In this document: positions 48,689 to 59,065 of the stretch, piece after piece
How positions within the stretch are numbered: the stretch's first letter is position 1
Layout: the number at the start of each line of letters is the position of its first letter
Notes under the pieces: generated by a model
What the model was told of the DNA's origin: nothing
Database searches by the model: none
What the model saw: only the letters and a program-made list of their open reading frames with translations
From: Moritella sp. F3
GTDB taxonomy: Bacteria > Pseudomonadota > Gammaproteobacteria > Enterobacterales > Moritellaceae
Length of the DNA stretch: 64,000 nucleotides
Reading direction: 5' to 3'
Assembly: GCF_015082335.1 (NCBI RefSeq)
Contig: NZ_BLRL01000002.1
Span: 472,569 to 536,568, forward strand
Position numbers and translations under genes: made by a program

Positions 48689-51562
48689 CTAATGCGGCCA
48701 AGCCATACTGGCATTCACGGTTATTTTTGGCTGTACCAAGCTTTCACAATAAGCACCCAAATTATTCGATGCATAAAAGTTCACCGGTAACATGGTACTT
48801 TGCGTTGCCGCTATTTGCGCCTTGGCTTTATCATCCACAACCAGTCCCCACATAGTGGTAAAGTCGGTAACATCACGTTCTATTGCCGTAGACATCGCAA
48901 TAGCTAACCACTCATTTTTACCGATAGATTTCGCTTCAGCTTGTGAATATTGACTAAATCCCAGTGCATCTCGCGTCGTCAGCCAAGTTGCATCCAGTTT
49001 CACTGCGGTAGTGAAGTTACGATCTAACACATGTAGTCTGGCAATCAAATGCCAACCAATATCGAGCGTACCTGCATTTTGTGCTGCCATCATCGCTTGG
49101 ATCATGATCATGGCACCATTTGACCAGCTGTTTAACTCAAGGCCTTGCATGTATTGATACGAATCAACGCCCTGCTGACGACTGGCTTTCAAATGCGTAA
49201 ACATACTTTCAAAATTAAGCTTTTGGCACACAGGCGCATTGCCTGTTTTTTGGTAATTCATGTGTTTGGTAAAATAGGAGTAATAGTTAGTACTTGAGTG
49301 CGAGTCCCAGCCACTAAATCGGAAACGTCCACTTTCTTGCGTATGACCGATTTCATGTAAATCACCGTGACCCAGTGGATTGAAGTTCCAATTAGCGTCA
49401 TATGGATTACCCGAACAACCTGAACCACACGTCGCGCGATCAGCATTGAAATGATGAATCTGATCTTTATAGGCTAACGCTAACCCTTTCGTATTGGCAA
49501 AACTAACGACCTCAGCCAATACCTCAATGTTTGGCCCTTCAAAGCCGCCGAGCGCTTTTTCATAGCCATGGGTATATTTCTGTGTGGTTGTCGCCAGTAG
49601 CGAAAGATCTGACCATGTTGGATCCGATATCGTTTTTAACATTTTATCTGTGGTTGAATGCACTTGAAAATTATCAGTAATGAACTCTGCCCAATCATAT
49701 TGGTTAGCGTTCACTTGTGCGGTAAATGCGACACTATCACTATTACTTCGCCACACAGGATGTAAGCCCACATTTACAAAAGTAAAATCAACTTGGGCTA
49801 ATGGCTCTGTAGCAACAACATTAGTCTGGGTATCAAAACCGACTTGCAGCAAGCCACCATAAGCAGACGTTAGCGTGAGCGTTTCTCCTGACTTGATATT
49901 ATAGCTTTGTGATTTGACAAACTTTGGTCGACTGTAACCGTCTTTTGCTAAGTATTCGTGCGTAGAACCGCTGCGTAATGTATTCATAAATACACTGGTA
50001 TTCACGTCTACATTATCATTACGCGTGATCGTCACGGTTTTTCCCGGCAGTACATATACACCTGCGGCTTGGAACGTACCGCGCGTGCTAAGGCTAACCT
50101 GCTGAGTAACGGGCGTTATATGAGAGAAATCACTGCGACTAAAACTACCCAAACTCGCTTGCGCAGCATTAATCAGCCGATTGTTGAATAATACATGGTC
50201 TGCGTATAAAGAACGTAAAAATACGTTAGCGTTGGTATCGACTTTATTCATGGGAAATAATACGTCTTGACGATATTTGTCACCGAGTAAGATCAATAGC
50301 TTTTGATATTTAAAGACATCATCCTCGAACAAGGCAATTTTATTTTTATCAAAATTATCGATCTGCGCTTTGATCATGTTTGCTGCTTGATAAAACTGCT
50401 CATCCATTAAAGATCCTGGTTCGCACGTTTTATCGTTACATTGCGATAGGTCAACAGAGAAACTATTGGTGTCCAGACGATTTAACAACGCCAGTTGCAG
50501 TTCAATATCATCAGGTAGCGAGTCATAATCATCCATCACATTAAACGCGGTGGTGCCAAATTTACGCCAGTAGTTATCACCTATATAGGTAATATGCAGT
50601 AATTCGAATAAGGCTTTCCCTAACGGTTTAAGATTACCGTCGTGATGCACATATAATATTGATATACCTTGTGTTAATAATGTTTCCACGTTCGCAACAT
50701 AATCACTCAACTCATCGTCGCTGAGTCCACCTGTATACTGCGACAAGATCACTAAATCTGTATCTTCGCTAACACAACTTACTAATGCCGAACCATCGCA
50801 TGATTGCGGTAAATTATAGCTAACGTTATCTGTGTAATGTTCATCAAACCATTTACGCGTTAGCGTTCTGTCTTGAAAGTAATATGAGTCATCCAATTGC
50901 GACATCACAATCTTTAGCGGTTTCTCAGGCGAAAAATCATGACGCTGAGATAGCCAGTTCGTCGCATTTTTTAGCCATGATTCCATTTCAGCATTTAATG
51001 CGTTGTTATCCCGACCTTTATTACGGAAAGGATTTGAGTTTAATGCTAAATAGCGGCCTTGTGCTTTATATTGACCAGCAATAGCAACAGGTAAAGCTTC
51101 AGCCGTCCTCTTGCCGTCATCATATTCGGGAATAATCGCATTTGATTCAAGGACTGAATAATTTATACCATAGGTATTTTTAAATGCTGCAGCGTCATGC
51201 GTCGGCCACCAAGTTAAATCAGTTAAAGTCGACGCATCTTTAGCTCCGATATTAAATAAAGTGTGCTTTATAGACTTTGCAGTTGTTTGATTGGCCGTGA
51301 CAGTATGCTTAAGCTCTGCAACCAACAATGATGCATCATCAACATAACTGACATCGCCAGTCGCAAGTGCTTGTGCAATCTCAGTTGGTGTTACGGGTAG
51401 TGGTGCCGTTATTAGCTCATCAATCGCAGATGATTCAGAGTTACAACCCACCACCAGCGCTAGACTAAGTCCCATTACTATATTTGTATAATTCAATCTG
51501 AATCCCTTCCAGTCCATTATAAAAGCGCTACGCCTGATCCTGCGCATATTTTCCATATGCAA
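48689..51562 (-). CDS. M60-family zinc metalloprotease lipoprotein (ImpA-like)
   Basis: Up to 957 residues; the start is uncertain (candidates at residues 1, 3 and 16, none with a good ribosome site). A signal peptide ends in the lipobox SLALVVGC, so it is a surface or periplasmic lipoprotein. The zincin motif HEIGHTQE starts at His736, matching M60 HExxH, followed by an aromatic-rich region FRFSGWDSHSSTNYYSYF. M60/ImpA/SslE-type enzymes cleave mucin-type glycoproteins; ImpA of Pseudomonas (about 920 residues) is the closest in length. The long N-terminal part (about 40-640) is probably carbohydrate- or protein-binding. It lies divergent from the VolA-FadL pair, suggesting a host- or particle-exploitation module. 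Confidence 0.85.
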   Translation of the reverse strand: MHMENMRRIRRSAFIMDWKGFRLNYTNIVMGLSLALVVGCNSESSAIDELITAPLPVTPTEIAQALATGDVSYVDDASLLVAELKHTVTANQTTAKSIKHTLFNIGAKDASTLTDLTWWPTHDAAAFKNTYGINYSVLESNAIIPEYDDGKRTAEALPVAIAGQYKAQGRYLALNSNPFRNKGRDNNALNAEMESWLKNATNWLSQRHDFSPEKPLKIVMSQLDDSYYFQDRTLTRKWFDEHYTDNVSYNLPQSCDGSALVSCVSEDTDLVILSQYTGGLSDDELSDYVANVETLLTQGISILYVHHDGNLKPLGKALFELLHITYIGDNYWRKFGTTAFNVMDDYDSLPDDIELQLALLNRLDTNSFSVDLSQCNDKTCEPGSLMDEQFYQAANMIKAQIDNFDKNKIALFEDDVFKYQKLLILLGDKYRQDVLFPMNKVDTNANVFLRSLYADHVLFNNRLINAAQASLGSFSRSDFSHITPVTQQVSLSTRGTFQAAGVYVLPGKTVTITRNDNVDVNTSVFMNTLRSGSTHEYLAKDGYSRPKFVKSQSYNIKSGETLTLTSAYGGLLQVGFDTQTNVVATEPLAQVDFTFVNVGLHPVWRSNSDSVAFTAQVNANQYDWAEFITDNFQVHSTTDKMLKTISDPTWSDLSLLATTTQKYTHGYEKALGGFEGPNIEVLAEVVSFANTKGLALAYKDQIHHFNADRATCGSGCSGNPYDANWNFNPLGHGDLHEIGHTQESGRFRFSGWDSHSSTNYYSYFTKHMNYQKTGNAPVCQKLNFESMFTHLKASRQQGVDSYQYMQGLELNSWSNGAMIMIQAMMAAQNAGTLDIGWHLIARLHVLDRNFTTAVKLDATWLTTRDALGFSQYSQAEAKSIGKNEWLAIAMSTAIERDVTDFTTMWGLVVDDKAKAQIAATQSTMLPVNFYASNNLGAYCESLVQPKITVNASMAWPH

Positions 51563-51758
51563 TAATAATAACAGAAGTACATGTTAAATGAAGACGCATA
51601 AGTTATATATAACAAACACTTACACAATCCACATCATACCACCACGCAACATTAATAACCTTAATCATACGTAATAATACTTAATTATTAGCGTCTTTGT
51701 CCGTTTTAGGCAAAAGTGACGACCTGACACGAAACACCACTAAACACAAAATGGAATC

Positions 51759-53939
51759 ATGACAATGAAGTTAATAAAACTAAGGCGTTACACCGGTATT
51801 TTTATCGGTTGCATGGCAATAAGTGCCTGCCAATCAGATGACGAAAGTAGCCAAGCACCGATTGACATGTACGTCCCCTTTTCAGTTAGCGCCTTACCTA
51901 TGCCTAACGATGGTTATGGCTATGATGACGACTTCACTATTTCATTGCCCGGTGAGGATGATGTCACAGGTGTAGACAGAGAGAATTTCTATCGTAGCTC
52001 AGATACAGTTTACGCCGCCTTAGATGGTTGGGGTTTATGTACCGAGCCAATGCAAATTCCAATTTCGAGTCTCAATAGCAACGAAAGATACCCACTTAAT
52101 CCAAATACATTAGCTGACAATGTTGTTTTGATTAAAGAGGATGGTACACCTGTTGAAACCAATATTTCTTCAACCAGTGAAAATATTCAGATCGAATGTA
52201 CCGCGACCTTAACTGAAAATAGTACTTATTTTTTACTCGTCAATGATCATGTCGAGACATCAGATGGGACACAGCTACAAGCCGATCCCGCGTTCACAGA
52301 ATTACAGAACCCAGATATAGTCCCAGCAACATTAACGGAACAAGAACAATTAGTACAAGCACAAATACAAGCAGCAAAAGCTGCTGCAGGAACAACTATT
52401 TCGGGAGAGATCGTTTATGCAGCACAATTCTCAACACAAAGTAGTCATGCAATTTCAGATAGCATTATTGAAAATAACAAGTCGGCATTTCTTGGGCACT
52501 TAACCCCCGATAACGTCGGTGGTAGAAAAGCATACGACACCTATAAAGCACCATTAACCCTACCTTTCTATTTACCTTTCACTGAGGATTATAGTGAAAA
52601 CTGTCTAGTCGATGAATTCGACCCGATTGTGGCCTGCCCTGAACTTTACCAATGGATGAGACCAGCTGGAGATCCAGAGGGACATTTGACACGAGATAAC
52701 AGCCTACCTGAATCAGCACCTTTAACTATTATTGTTGATATCTATACACCTAAAGGTTGGGAAGACCAGGGAAAACCAACATTACCTGTTGTGCAATTTA
52801 TTCACGGTGTGACCGCGAATAAAGGTACCGCGTCATTAATGGCCCAAGACTATACCGATGAAGGTTATATCGTTGTTGCTATTGATATGCCATACCATGG
52901 CGAGCGCATTATGCACGACAGAGAAGGTAATCAGATTGGCGCTGAAATTAACAAAGCCGATTTTATCAACATTAGCTCCCCTTTAACCCTTAGAGGTAAC
53001 TTAAACCAAGCGGTATCCGATAACCTGAGTTTGCGTGGCGCTTTAATCGCTGCACCTTGGGCTGATGAAAATGACATTCATCTAATAGGACATTCACTCG
53101 GCGGTATTGTCTCAGTGATGGTCAGTGAAATGTCACAAACAACAATTCAGCCAATCACTAGAACTCAAGATTTAACCTATAAAACGGTCAACTTCGCGGT
53201 ACCAGGTCAAGGCCTCGTTAACTTAGTTTTGACCTCTGATATGCTCGGACCAGAAACAGAAGAATCAGTAAAAAAATCACCCGATATTCAACGAGGTATT
53301 GCTGAGACCGTCATTCCTGAACAATGTGACATTAGTAATAGCAACGAAGAATGTATTTTAGCATTACGTGCCTTTAGTGCTGAATCGACTCACAATACAG
53401 GTGTTGTCACTCAGCTAGAAGACGATATCTACACACTTATTTTACCGGGTTTTAAGCAAGGAATTCAAGCTAGTGTCGATAGTGCAGATCCCGCTAATTT
53501 CATCCACCGCCAAGTAGCAAACCTCCAAGCAACCCTACTCATTGAAGCCATAGGTACTTGTGGGGAGACTTGTGAAATCGGTGAATATATGCCTGATTAT
53601 GTTGTGCCGAACAATAGCCCGATTAATGTATTAACAGGGACAGATCCATTAATCTCTGCACTAGCATTAGACGATATTAGAGATGATACAACAGGAGGAA
53701 GTGGCATTACCGGTACGATTCGAGGTGTGATACGAGCAACCACAGGTGGGCATGGTACGTACCTTTTCGCCTACGAAGGACCAATGGATGAAAGCGGCGC
53801 ACCTGGCACATCAGAACTCGGAAAAGTACGCACGGCGACTGAAACACAGCAAATAGCCATTCGCAGCATGATCTTTAGTGATGGTGTTGATATAGAAATA
53901 GATGATCACACAAATATCGAAATCGAGGAAGTCCAATGA
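51759..53939 (+). CDS. VolA/Pla-1-type surface lipase (lysophospholipase) lipoprotein
   Basis: 726 residues. Signal peptide and lipobox GCMAISAC (Cys at about 24) mark it as a lipoprotein. The N-terminal beta-rich virulence-lipase domain (about 35-230) precedes an alpha/beta hydrolase with the nucleophile elbow GHSLG (Ser446) and the preceding strand VVQFIHGVTANKGTAS. In Vibrio cholerae, VolA releases fatty acids from host lysophosphatidylcholine at the cell surface and sits next to fadL; the same pairing is seen here. The stop overlaps the fadL ATG (ATGA), so lipase and porin are translated together. Confidence 0.88.
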   Translation: MTMKLIKLRRYTGIFIGCMAISACQSDDESSQAPIDMYVPFSVSALPMPNDGYGYDDDFTISLPGEDDVTGVDRENFYRSSDTVYAALDGWGLCTEPMQIPISSLNSNERYPLNPNTLADNVVLIKEDGTPVETNISSTSENIQIECTATLTENSTYFLLVNDHVETSDGTQLQADPAFTELQNPDIVPATLTEQEQLVQAQIQAAKAAAGTTISGEIVYAAQFSTQSSHAISDSIIENNKSAFLGHLTPDNVGGRKAYDTYKAPLTLPFYLPFTEDYSENCLVDEFDPIVACPELYQWMRPAGDPEGHLTRDNSLPESAPLTIIVDIYTPKGWEDQGKPTLPVVQFIHGVTANKGTASLMAQDYTDEGYIVVAIDMPYHGERIMHDREGNQIGAEINKADFINISSPLTLRGNLNQAVSDNLSLRGALIAAPWADENDIHLIGHSLGGIVSVMVSEMSQTTIQPITRTQDLTYKTVNFAVPGQGLVNLVLTSDMLGPETEESVKKSPDIQRGIAETVIPEQCDISNSNEECILALRAFSAESTHNTGVVTQLEDDIYTLILPGFKQGIQASVDSADPANFIHRQVANLQATLLIEAIGTCGETCEIGEYMPDYVVPNNSPINVLTGTDPLISALALDDIRDDTTGGSGITGTIRGVIRATTGGHGTYLFAYEGPMDESGAPGTSELGKVRTATETQQIAIRSMIFSDGVDIEIDDHTNIEIEEVQ

Positions 53940-55138
53940 GACACTTACGCCGAGCTTACCCAGTAATCATGCTTGCCTGTATAGGTAGTCAGGTCCAGGC
54001 CGCTGGTTTCCAACTAAATGCACAGTCTGCAACAGGTTTAGGTCGCGCATACGCAGGTGATGGTATTATTGCTGACAATGCCTCTGTCATGGCTAAAAAC
54101 AGCGCCGCGATGGCATTGTTTGATCAACCATCATTATCTGTCGGTGCTATTGGTGTCATCACTGATGTAAGCCTCACTGATGCATCTTATACACCAATGG
54201 TTGATGATACAGTTGATGCGAATGTTGATGATATTGCTAATGCGGCATTCATCCCCAATTTCTACTATGTTCACCCTATTGCTGATTCCGATTTAACACT
54301 GGGTCTGGCTATGTACTCTAACTTTGGTACCAGTGTCGAATTTCCGGATGATTATGTAGCTAGTGAATTCGGTGGCGAAACATCACTTACTAGTATCAAC
54401 ATTGGTCTTTCTGCTGCTTATCAACTTACTGATAAATTAAGCTTAGGTGCCGGGCTAGACGTTATTTATGGCGAAGGGCAAATCTCCCGCGATAACCTGC
54501 TTGAAGTGGAAGCCGATGGCGTCGCTTATGGCTTTAATCTTGGCTTAGCTTATGAGTTTAACGATAATAACCGTATCGGTTTAAGTTATCGCTACAGCCC
54601 TGATTTAGAAGCGAGTGGTGATGTAGATATGACAGGTGAAGGCAGCGCGGATAGTATCAACATTCCCTTACCCGATATGATTGAATTGTCTGGTTATCAT
54701 CGCGTCATGCCAAAACTTGCGTTCCACTACAGCGTCCAATATGTGCAATGGTCTGAATTTGATTCGTTAACATCGAGTGATTTCGACAGTAACATTAAAG
54801 ATTATGCATGGACTGATGCGGGACATATTTCTGTTGGTACTACCTATTATCCATCAGAAAGCTGGGAGTTACGCGCGGGTTATATGTATGACCATGCGCC
54901 AACCGACAGCTTGGAATCAGTATCAATACCTGATTCTAACCGTCACTGGTTATCAGTCGGTACGACGTACAAGTTATCACAATCACAAAGTATTGATTTA
55001 GGTGTCAGCTATATTCTTGGTGAAGATACCGCGGTAGAAGAAAGTCTCACAACCATACCAGGAACAGAATCGAGCATTAATGGCGTTGTTGAATCCAGCG
55101 CTTGGTTATTTGGCTTGCAGTACAATCATTCGTTCTAA
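53936..55138 (+). CDS. fadL: FadL-family outer-membrane long-chain fatty acid transporter
   Basis: 400 residues. Signal peptide to about 22 (SQVQA), then the FadL hatch-domain start AGFQLNAQSATGLGRAYAGDGIIADNASVMAKNSAAMALF, with NSAAM in place of the usual NPAAM. The remainder is a beta-barrel ending in a C-terminal Phe (LFGLQYNHSF), the outer-membrane sorting signal. It imports fatty acids, most likely those released by the lipase gene it overlaps. One of several FadL paralogues is usual in marine gammaproteobacteria. Confidence 0.92.
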   Translation: MRHLRRAYPVIMLACIGSQVQAAGFQLNAQSATGLGRAYAGDGIIADNASVMAKNSAAMALFDQPSLSVGAIGVITDVSLTDASYTPMVDDTVDANVDDIANAAFIPNFYYVHPIADSDLTLGLAMYSNFGTSVEFPDDYVASEFGGETSLTSINIGLSAAYQLTDKLSLGAGLDVIYGEGQISRDNLLEVEADGVAYGFNLGLAYEFNDNNRIGLSYRYSPDLEASGDVDMTGEGSADSINIPLPDMIELSGYHRVMPKLAFHYSVQYVQWSEFDSLTSSDFDSNIKDYAWTDAGHISVGTTYYPSESWELRAGYMYDHAPTDSLESVSIPDSNRHWLSVGTTYKLSQSQSIDLGVSYILGEDTAVEESLTTIPGTESSINGVVESSAWLFGLQYNHSF

Positions 55139-55228
55139 CGATTTAGCTATTACCCCAGCCTTAAGCACATACTAACTAGTTTAATATTACGCATTCAATT
55201 AGCTAGTTAGTATGCATTTCGTTGACAC

Positions 55229-55693
55229 CTAGTCCCGCGGTTTAAAATAAAATGCCCCACGTTCTGCAAATACCACCAACGCACGGTCGTTATGCAGGGG
55301 TCTAAACGCTAACATATTCTCGGTTGTATGCATCTCTGCACGACTGACTAATTTCTCATATAATGCTAATGGAGCTTTACTCTCTTGATCTGCGAGTAAC
55401 GGTTCGCTTTGAGCAATATTTAATGATAGTAACCCGTCCTCCAGAGTGTAATTCCCTACTGATGAAAAGCCTATATTCTTTGGTATTACAAGATAATATT
55501 CAAACAGACCATTTTCTTTTAGCTCTAATCCCGCATTGATATCAATGGTATGTGATTTATCAAAGCTCGTATTAATGTACATACGGGTGTTTGAATTAAA
55601 CCGTTCATTCATCTCGGGCGTTGACCATTGATTGCCAATATAACCCGTGACTAATCCGCTTAATGCCACGGTTAGCAATGCTACTTTATTCAC
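55229..55693 (-). CDS. Small membrane-anchored periplasmic protein, ToxS-like partner of the ToxR-like gene
   Basis: 154 residues if translation starts at the GTG at 55693, which has GGAGG six bases upstream; the open frame itself extends to 55744. The GTG overlaps the stop of the ToxR-like gene by 8 bp. One N-terminal membrane helix (VALLTVALSGLVTGYIG) is followed by a periplasmic beta-rich domain. Size, topology and position match ToxS/VtrC-type proteins, which bind and protect the periplasmic domain of ToxR-type regulators. Sequence similarity by eye is weak, so this is by context. Confidence 0.65.
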   Translation of the reverse strand: MNKVALLTVALSGLVTGYIGNQWSTPEMNERFNSNTRMYINTSFDKSHTIDINAGLELKENGLFEYYLVIPKNIGFSSVGNYTLEDGLLSLNIAQSEPLLADQESKAPLALYEKLVSRAEMHTTENMLAFRPLHNDRALVVFAERGAFYFKPRD

Positions 55694-56363
55694 AGTCCAC
55701 CTCCAGCTCATCCTGATAACTGATCGATGCATCGTCAGTATCAATTAATAACGATAATCCATTGGCATGGTAAATCGTAACATCCTGAAATATCATTTCC
55801 GTTTCTGTCTCAGGATCAATAAAGGCGCATTTAGCGAACTGTTCAATATAGTAATGCTCAGCTGATGCCCACGGTGAAGAGAAAGTGTGCCATAACATAA
55901 AGGATGCCCCTGATATCATCAGATACACCGCGATATAGCGTCCGTATACATTAAAAAAACGATGCTGAGTCGAAGGGTTTACATTGGACGGTTTATTTTC
56001 CGGCTTAATCTTTGCGCTGCTGTCGACTTCTTCGGTCTGCTTCGGGGCATAAGGACTGACCTTGCCTAAAAAAGCATAGCCTTTACCACGTTGGGTTTGA
56101 ATAATTTTCGTGTCTTTATCTTCGAGTGCTTTTCGACAGTTAGAGATTGCATGTAATAAGCTACTGTCTTCAACAATAATGCCCTTACTTAACCACACTT
56201 CCTCCATCAAATCCTGACGCAGTAGTAATTGGCCTTGATGCTGGATCATATAGCGTAATAATGACACCTCATTACTGCCTAAACTTGTGCGTAATCCAGT
56301 ACTCAAACTCAAGATTATTGCATTATCGAAATCTACGACATAATTTTCATTGACGATCATCAT
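55686..56363 (-). CDS. ToxR/CadC-like membrane-bound transcriptional regulator
   Basis: 225 residues. A cytoplasmic OmpR-type winged helix (about 20-100, ending KIIQTQRGKGYAFLG) is joined by a low-complexity linker (101-140, PENKPSNVNPS) to one transmembrane segment (about 143-160, YIAVYLMISGASFMLW) and a short periplasmic domain with two Cys that could form a redox-sensing disulfide (CAFIDPE and the C-terminal VDCE). Such regulators sense envelope or bile/pH signals. It is coupled to a ToxS-like gene and lies beside the lipase/FadL/protease genes, which it may control (inference). Confidence 0.85.
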   Translation of the reverse strand: MMIVNENYVVDFDNAIILSLSTGLRTSLGSNEVSLLRYMIQHQGQLLLRQDLMEEVWLSKGIIVEDSSLLHAISNCRKALEDKDTKIIQTQRGKGYAFLGKVSPYAPKQTEEVDSSAKIKPENKPSNVNPSTQHRFFNVYGRYIAVYLMISGASFMLWHTFSSPWASAEHYYIEQFAKCAFIDPETETEMIFQDVTIYHANGLSLLIDTDDASISYQDELEVDCE

Positions 56364-56476
56364 TGGTAATTACTATTCACTCTAAATAAAGCACAGTGTT
56401 ATATTATAACATTGTCATTAGGACATTTACCCAAAATATAATCCTGTTTTATAAAAATAAACATATTAAAGACAAT

Positions 56477-56514
56477 AAAAAAGGGTAAGCCTGATTATCT
56501 CAGACTTACCCTTT
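56477..56514 (-). terminator. Terminator of kbl-tdh
   Basis: GGGTAAGCCTGA (56483-56494) pairs with TCAGACTTACCC. The minus strand ends in TTTTTTATT, about 30 bp after tdh. Confidence 0.85.
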
Positions 56515-56543
56515 CATCGTTAATCTAGTTGATTAGCGTTATT

Positions 56544-57569
56544 TTATGTCCAGTCTAGAATAACTTTACCAGACATACCTGAGCGCATAATATCAAAACC
56601 TTCTTGGAATTGATCAATTGGGAAGTGATGCGTAATGATTGGTGTTAGGTCTAAACCTGACTGGATTAATGCAGCCATTTTATACCAGGTTTCAAACATT
56701 TCACGACCATAGATACCTTTAATAACTAAACCTTTAAAGATAACATTGCCCCATTCGATGCTCATAGTGCTTGGTGGAATACCTAGCATAGCCACTTTAC
56801 CGCCATGGTTCATCTTGTCTAACATATCGCTAAATGCAGATGGAACGCCTGACATTTCAAGACCCACATCGAAGCCTTCAGTCATTTTAAGCTCGTCCAT
56901 TACATCTTGAAGTGATTCAGTTGCAACGTTTACAGCGCGAGTAACACCCATTTCGCGAGCTAGATCTAAGCGGTATTCATTTACGTCTGTGATCACAACA
57001 TTACGTGCGCCAACATGCTTACATACTGCAGCAGCCATGATACCGATTGGACCAGCACCAGTGATTAATACATCTTCACCAACAACGTCAAATGATAATG
57101 CTGTGTGTACAGCGTTACCAAACGGGTCAAAGATAGCAGCCATGTCATCAGAAACATCATCAGGTAATTTGAATGCGTTAAATGCAGGGATCACTAATAA
57201 CTCAGCGAATGCACCTTCACGGTTAACACCAACACCAGTCGTGTTACGACATAAGTGTGTACGGCCTGCACGACAGTTACGACAGTGACCACACGTAATG
57301 TGACCTTCGCCAGATACACGGTCGCCGATGTTGAAGCCACGCACTTCTTGACCGATGCCAACAACTTCGCCCACATATTCATGACCAACAACCATAGGTA
57401 CTGGAATTGTCTTTTGTGACCATTCATCCCAGTTGTAGATATGGATGTCTGTACCACAAATTGCAGTTTTACGAATTTTGATTAACAGATCATTATGTCC
57501 AAGCGTTGGCTCTTCAACATCTGTCATCCAAATACCTGGTTCAGGCTTTAATTTTGCTAGTGCTTTCAT
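56544..57569 (-). CDS. tdh: L-threonine 3-dehydrogenase
   Basis: 341 residues, the E. coli length. It oxidises threonine to 2-amino-3-oxobutyrate. Zinc alcohol dehydrogenase fold: catalytic zinc residues in [14 protein letters not shown] and [12 protein letters not shown], the structural zinc Cys cluster [15 protein letters not shown], and the NAD loop [16 protein letters not shown]. It follows kbl by 64 bp in one operon, so the unstable product goes directly to Kbl. Confidence 0.97.
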   Translation of the reverse strand: MKALAKLKPEPGIWMTDVEEPTLGHNDLLIKIRKTAICGTDIHIYNWDEWSQKTIPVPMVVGHEYVGEVVGIGQEVRGFNIGDRVSGEGHITCGHCRNCRAGRTHLCRNTTGVGVNREGAFAELLVIPAFNAFKLPDDVSDDMAAIFDPFGNAVHTALSFDVVGEDVLITGAGPIGIMAAAVCKHVGARNVVITDVNEYRLDLAREMGVTRAVNVATESLQDVMDELKMTEGFDVGLEMSGVPSAFSDMLDKMNHGGKVAMLGIPPSTMSIEWGNVIFKGLVIKGIYGREMFETWYKMAALIQSGLDLTPIITHHFPIDQFQEGFDIMRSGMSGKVILDWT

Positions 57570-57633
57570 TTATTATTCCACTTGTCTTGATTGTATTAAG
57601 CACCAAGATCTTGATGCTTAATAAATTGTTTCT

Positions 57634-58824
57634 TTAGATAATGCCTAAGTCTTTACCAATACGGGTAAATGCAGCAATCGCAATATCAATTTGTTCTACG
57701 CTGTGTGCTGCTGACATTTGTGTACGAATACGTGCTTTACCGTGTGGTACTACAGGGAAAGAGAAGCCAATGACATAGATGCCTTCAGCTAATAAACGCT
57801 CAGACATTTCAGCTGCAAGTGCTGCATCACCAATCATTACAGGTACGATCGCGTGATCGGCACCAGCCAGTGTAAAGCCAGCTGCGCTCATTTCATTGCG
57901 GAAATGTTCTGCATTTGCTTTTACTTTTGCACGTAGGTCATGACCTTCTTCCATCATTTCGATTACACGAATAGACGCTGCAACGATTGCAGGCGCTACA
58001 GAGTTAGAGAATAAGTACGGACGTGAACGCTGACGTAACCAATCAACAACTTCTTTTTTAGCTGAAGTGTAACCGCCTGACGCGCCACCAAGTGCTTTAC
58101 CTAATGTACCCGTGATGATGTCAACACGGTCCATAACGCCACAATGTTCAGGTGTACCGCGACCGCCTTCACCAACAAAACCTACAGCGTGAGAATCATC
58201 AACCATCACTAATGCGTTGTATTTATCTGCAAGATCACAAACACCTTCAAGGTTGGCTATCACGCCGTCCATTGAGAATACACCGTCAGTTGCGATTAGC
58301 TTGTGACGAACACCAGCAGCGTCTGCAGCAATTAATTGCTCTTCAAGCGATGCCATGTTGTTATTTTTATAACGGAAACGTTTTGCTTTACATAAACGTA
58401 CACCATCAATAATAGATGCATGGTTAAGTTCGTCTGAGATGATTGCATCTTCAGCGCCTAACAATGTTTCGAACAAACCTGTGTTTGCATCAAAACATGA
58501 TGTATACAAAATAGTATCTTCCATACCTAGGAAAGTACTGATCTTGCTTTCTAATTCTTTATGTTTGTCTTGAGTACCACAGATAAAGCGTACTGACGCC
58601 ATACCAAAACCGTGGCTATCTAAACCAGCCTGTGCCGCTGCAATTAGATCAGCGTGGTTCGCTAAACCTAAGTAGTTATTCGCACAAAAGTTAACAACTT
58701 CATTGCCAGCCACTTGAATGTTGGCATTTTGGGCAGAAGTGATCACGCGTTCGTTTTTGTAAAGACCATCAGCTTTAGTTTGTACTAGCTGAGATTGAAT
58801 TTGCGAATAAAATGATGTGGTCAT
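57634..58824 (-). CDS. kbl: 2-amino-3-ketobutyrate CoA ligase (glycine C-acetyltransferase)
   Basis: 396 residues (E. coli 398). It splits 2-amino-3-oxobutyrate with CoA to glycine and acetyl-CoA using PLP. The PLP lysine is in [30 protein letters not shown] near the N-terminus and [17 protein letters not shown] are typical of alpha-oxoamine synthases. First gene of kbl-tdh; TAGGAG precedes the ATG. Confidence 0.97.
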   Translation of the reverse strand: MTTSFYSQIQSQLVQTKADGLYKNERVITSAQNANIQVAGNEVVNFCANNYLGLANHADLIAAAQAGLDSHGFGMASVRFICGTQDKHKELESKISTFLGMEDTILYTSCFDANTGLFETLLGAEDAIISDELNHASIIDGVRLCKAKRFRYKNNNMASLEEQLIAADAAGVRHKLIATDGVFSMDGVIANLEGVCDLADKYNALVMVDDSHAVGFVGEGGRGTPEHCGVMDRVDIITGTLGKALGGASGGYTSAKKEVVDWLRQRSRPYLFSNSVAPAIVAASIRVIEMMEEGHDLRAKVKANAEHFRNEMSAAGFTLAGADHAIVPVMIGDAALAAEMSERLLAEGIYVIGFSFPVVPHGKARIRTQMSAAHSVEQIDIAIAAFTRIGKDLGII

Positions 58825-58984
58825 CCGGCCAACTCCTAAGGTTAATATCGATTTGATATGGAAACGCCACGCATTCTACTAAACATAGCTGTTCAAACCA
58901 GAAGTATATGCCAAATAGGCAAGTATTTTTTGCAAATTTGTTACTCAGCACCACTTATTGCAACATATAACCAGTAAATCTGAT

Positions 58985-59017
58985 AAAAAAAACCAGCTAA
59001 AGTAGCTGGTTTTTTTG
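58985..59017 (-). terminator. maeA terminator
   Basis: ACCAGCTAAAGTAGCTGGT hairpin with A and T runs on both sides, about 50 bp after the maeA stop. Confidence 0.88.
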
Positions 59018-59065
59018 AGTTCCAGGATAGAAAGCCTGAATCTGTCATTTATTCAGGGTGATTCA

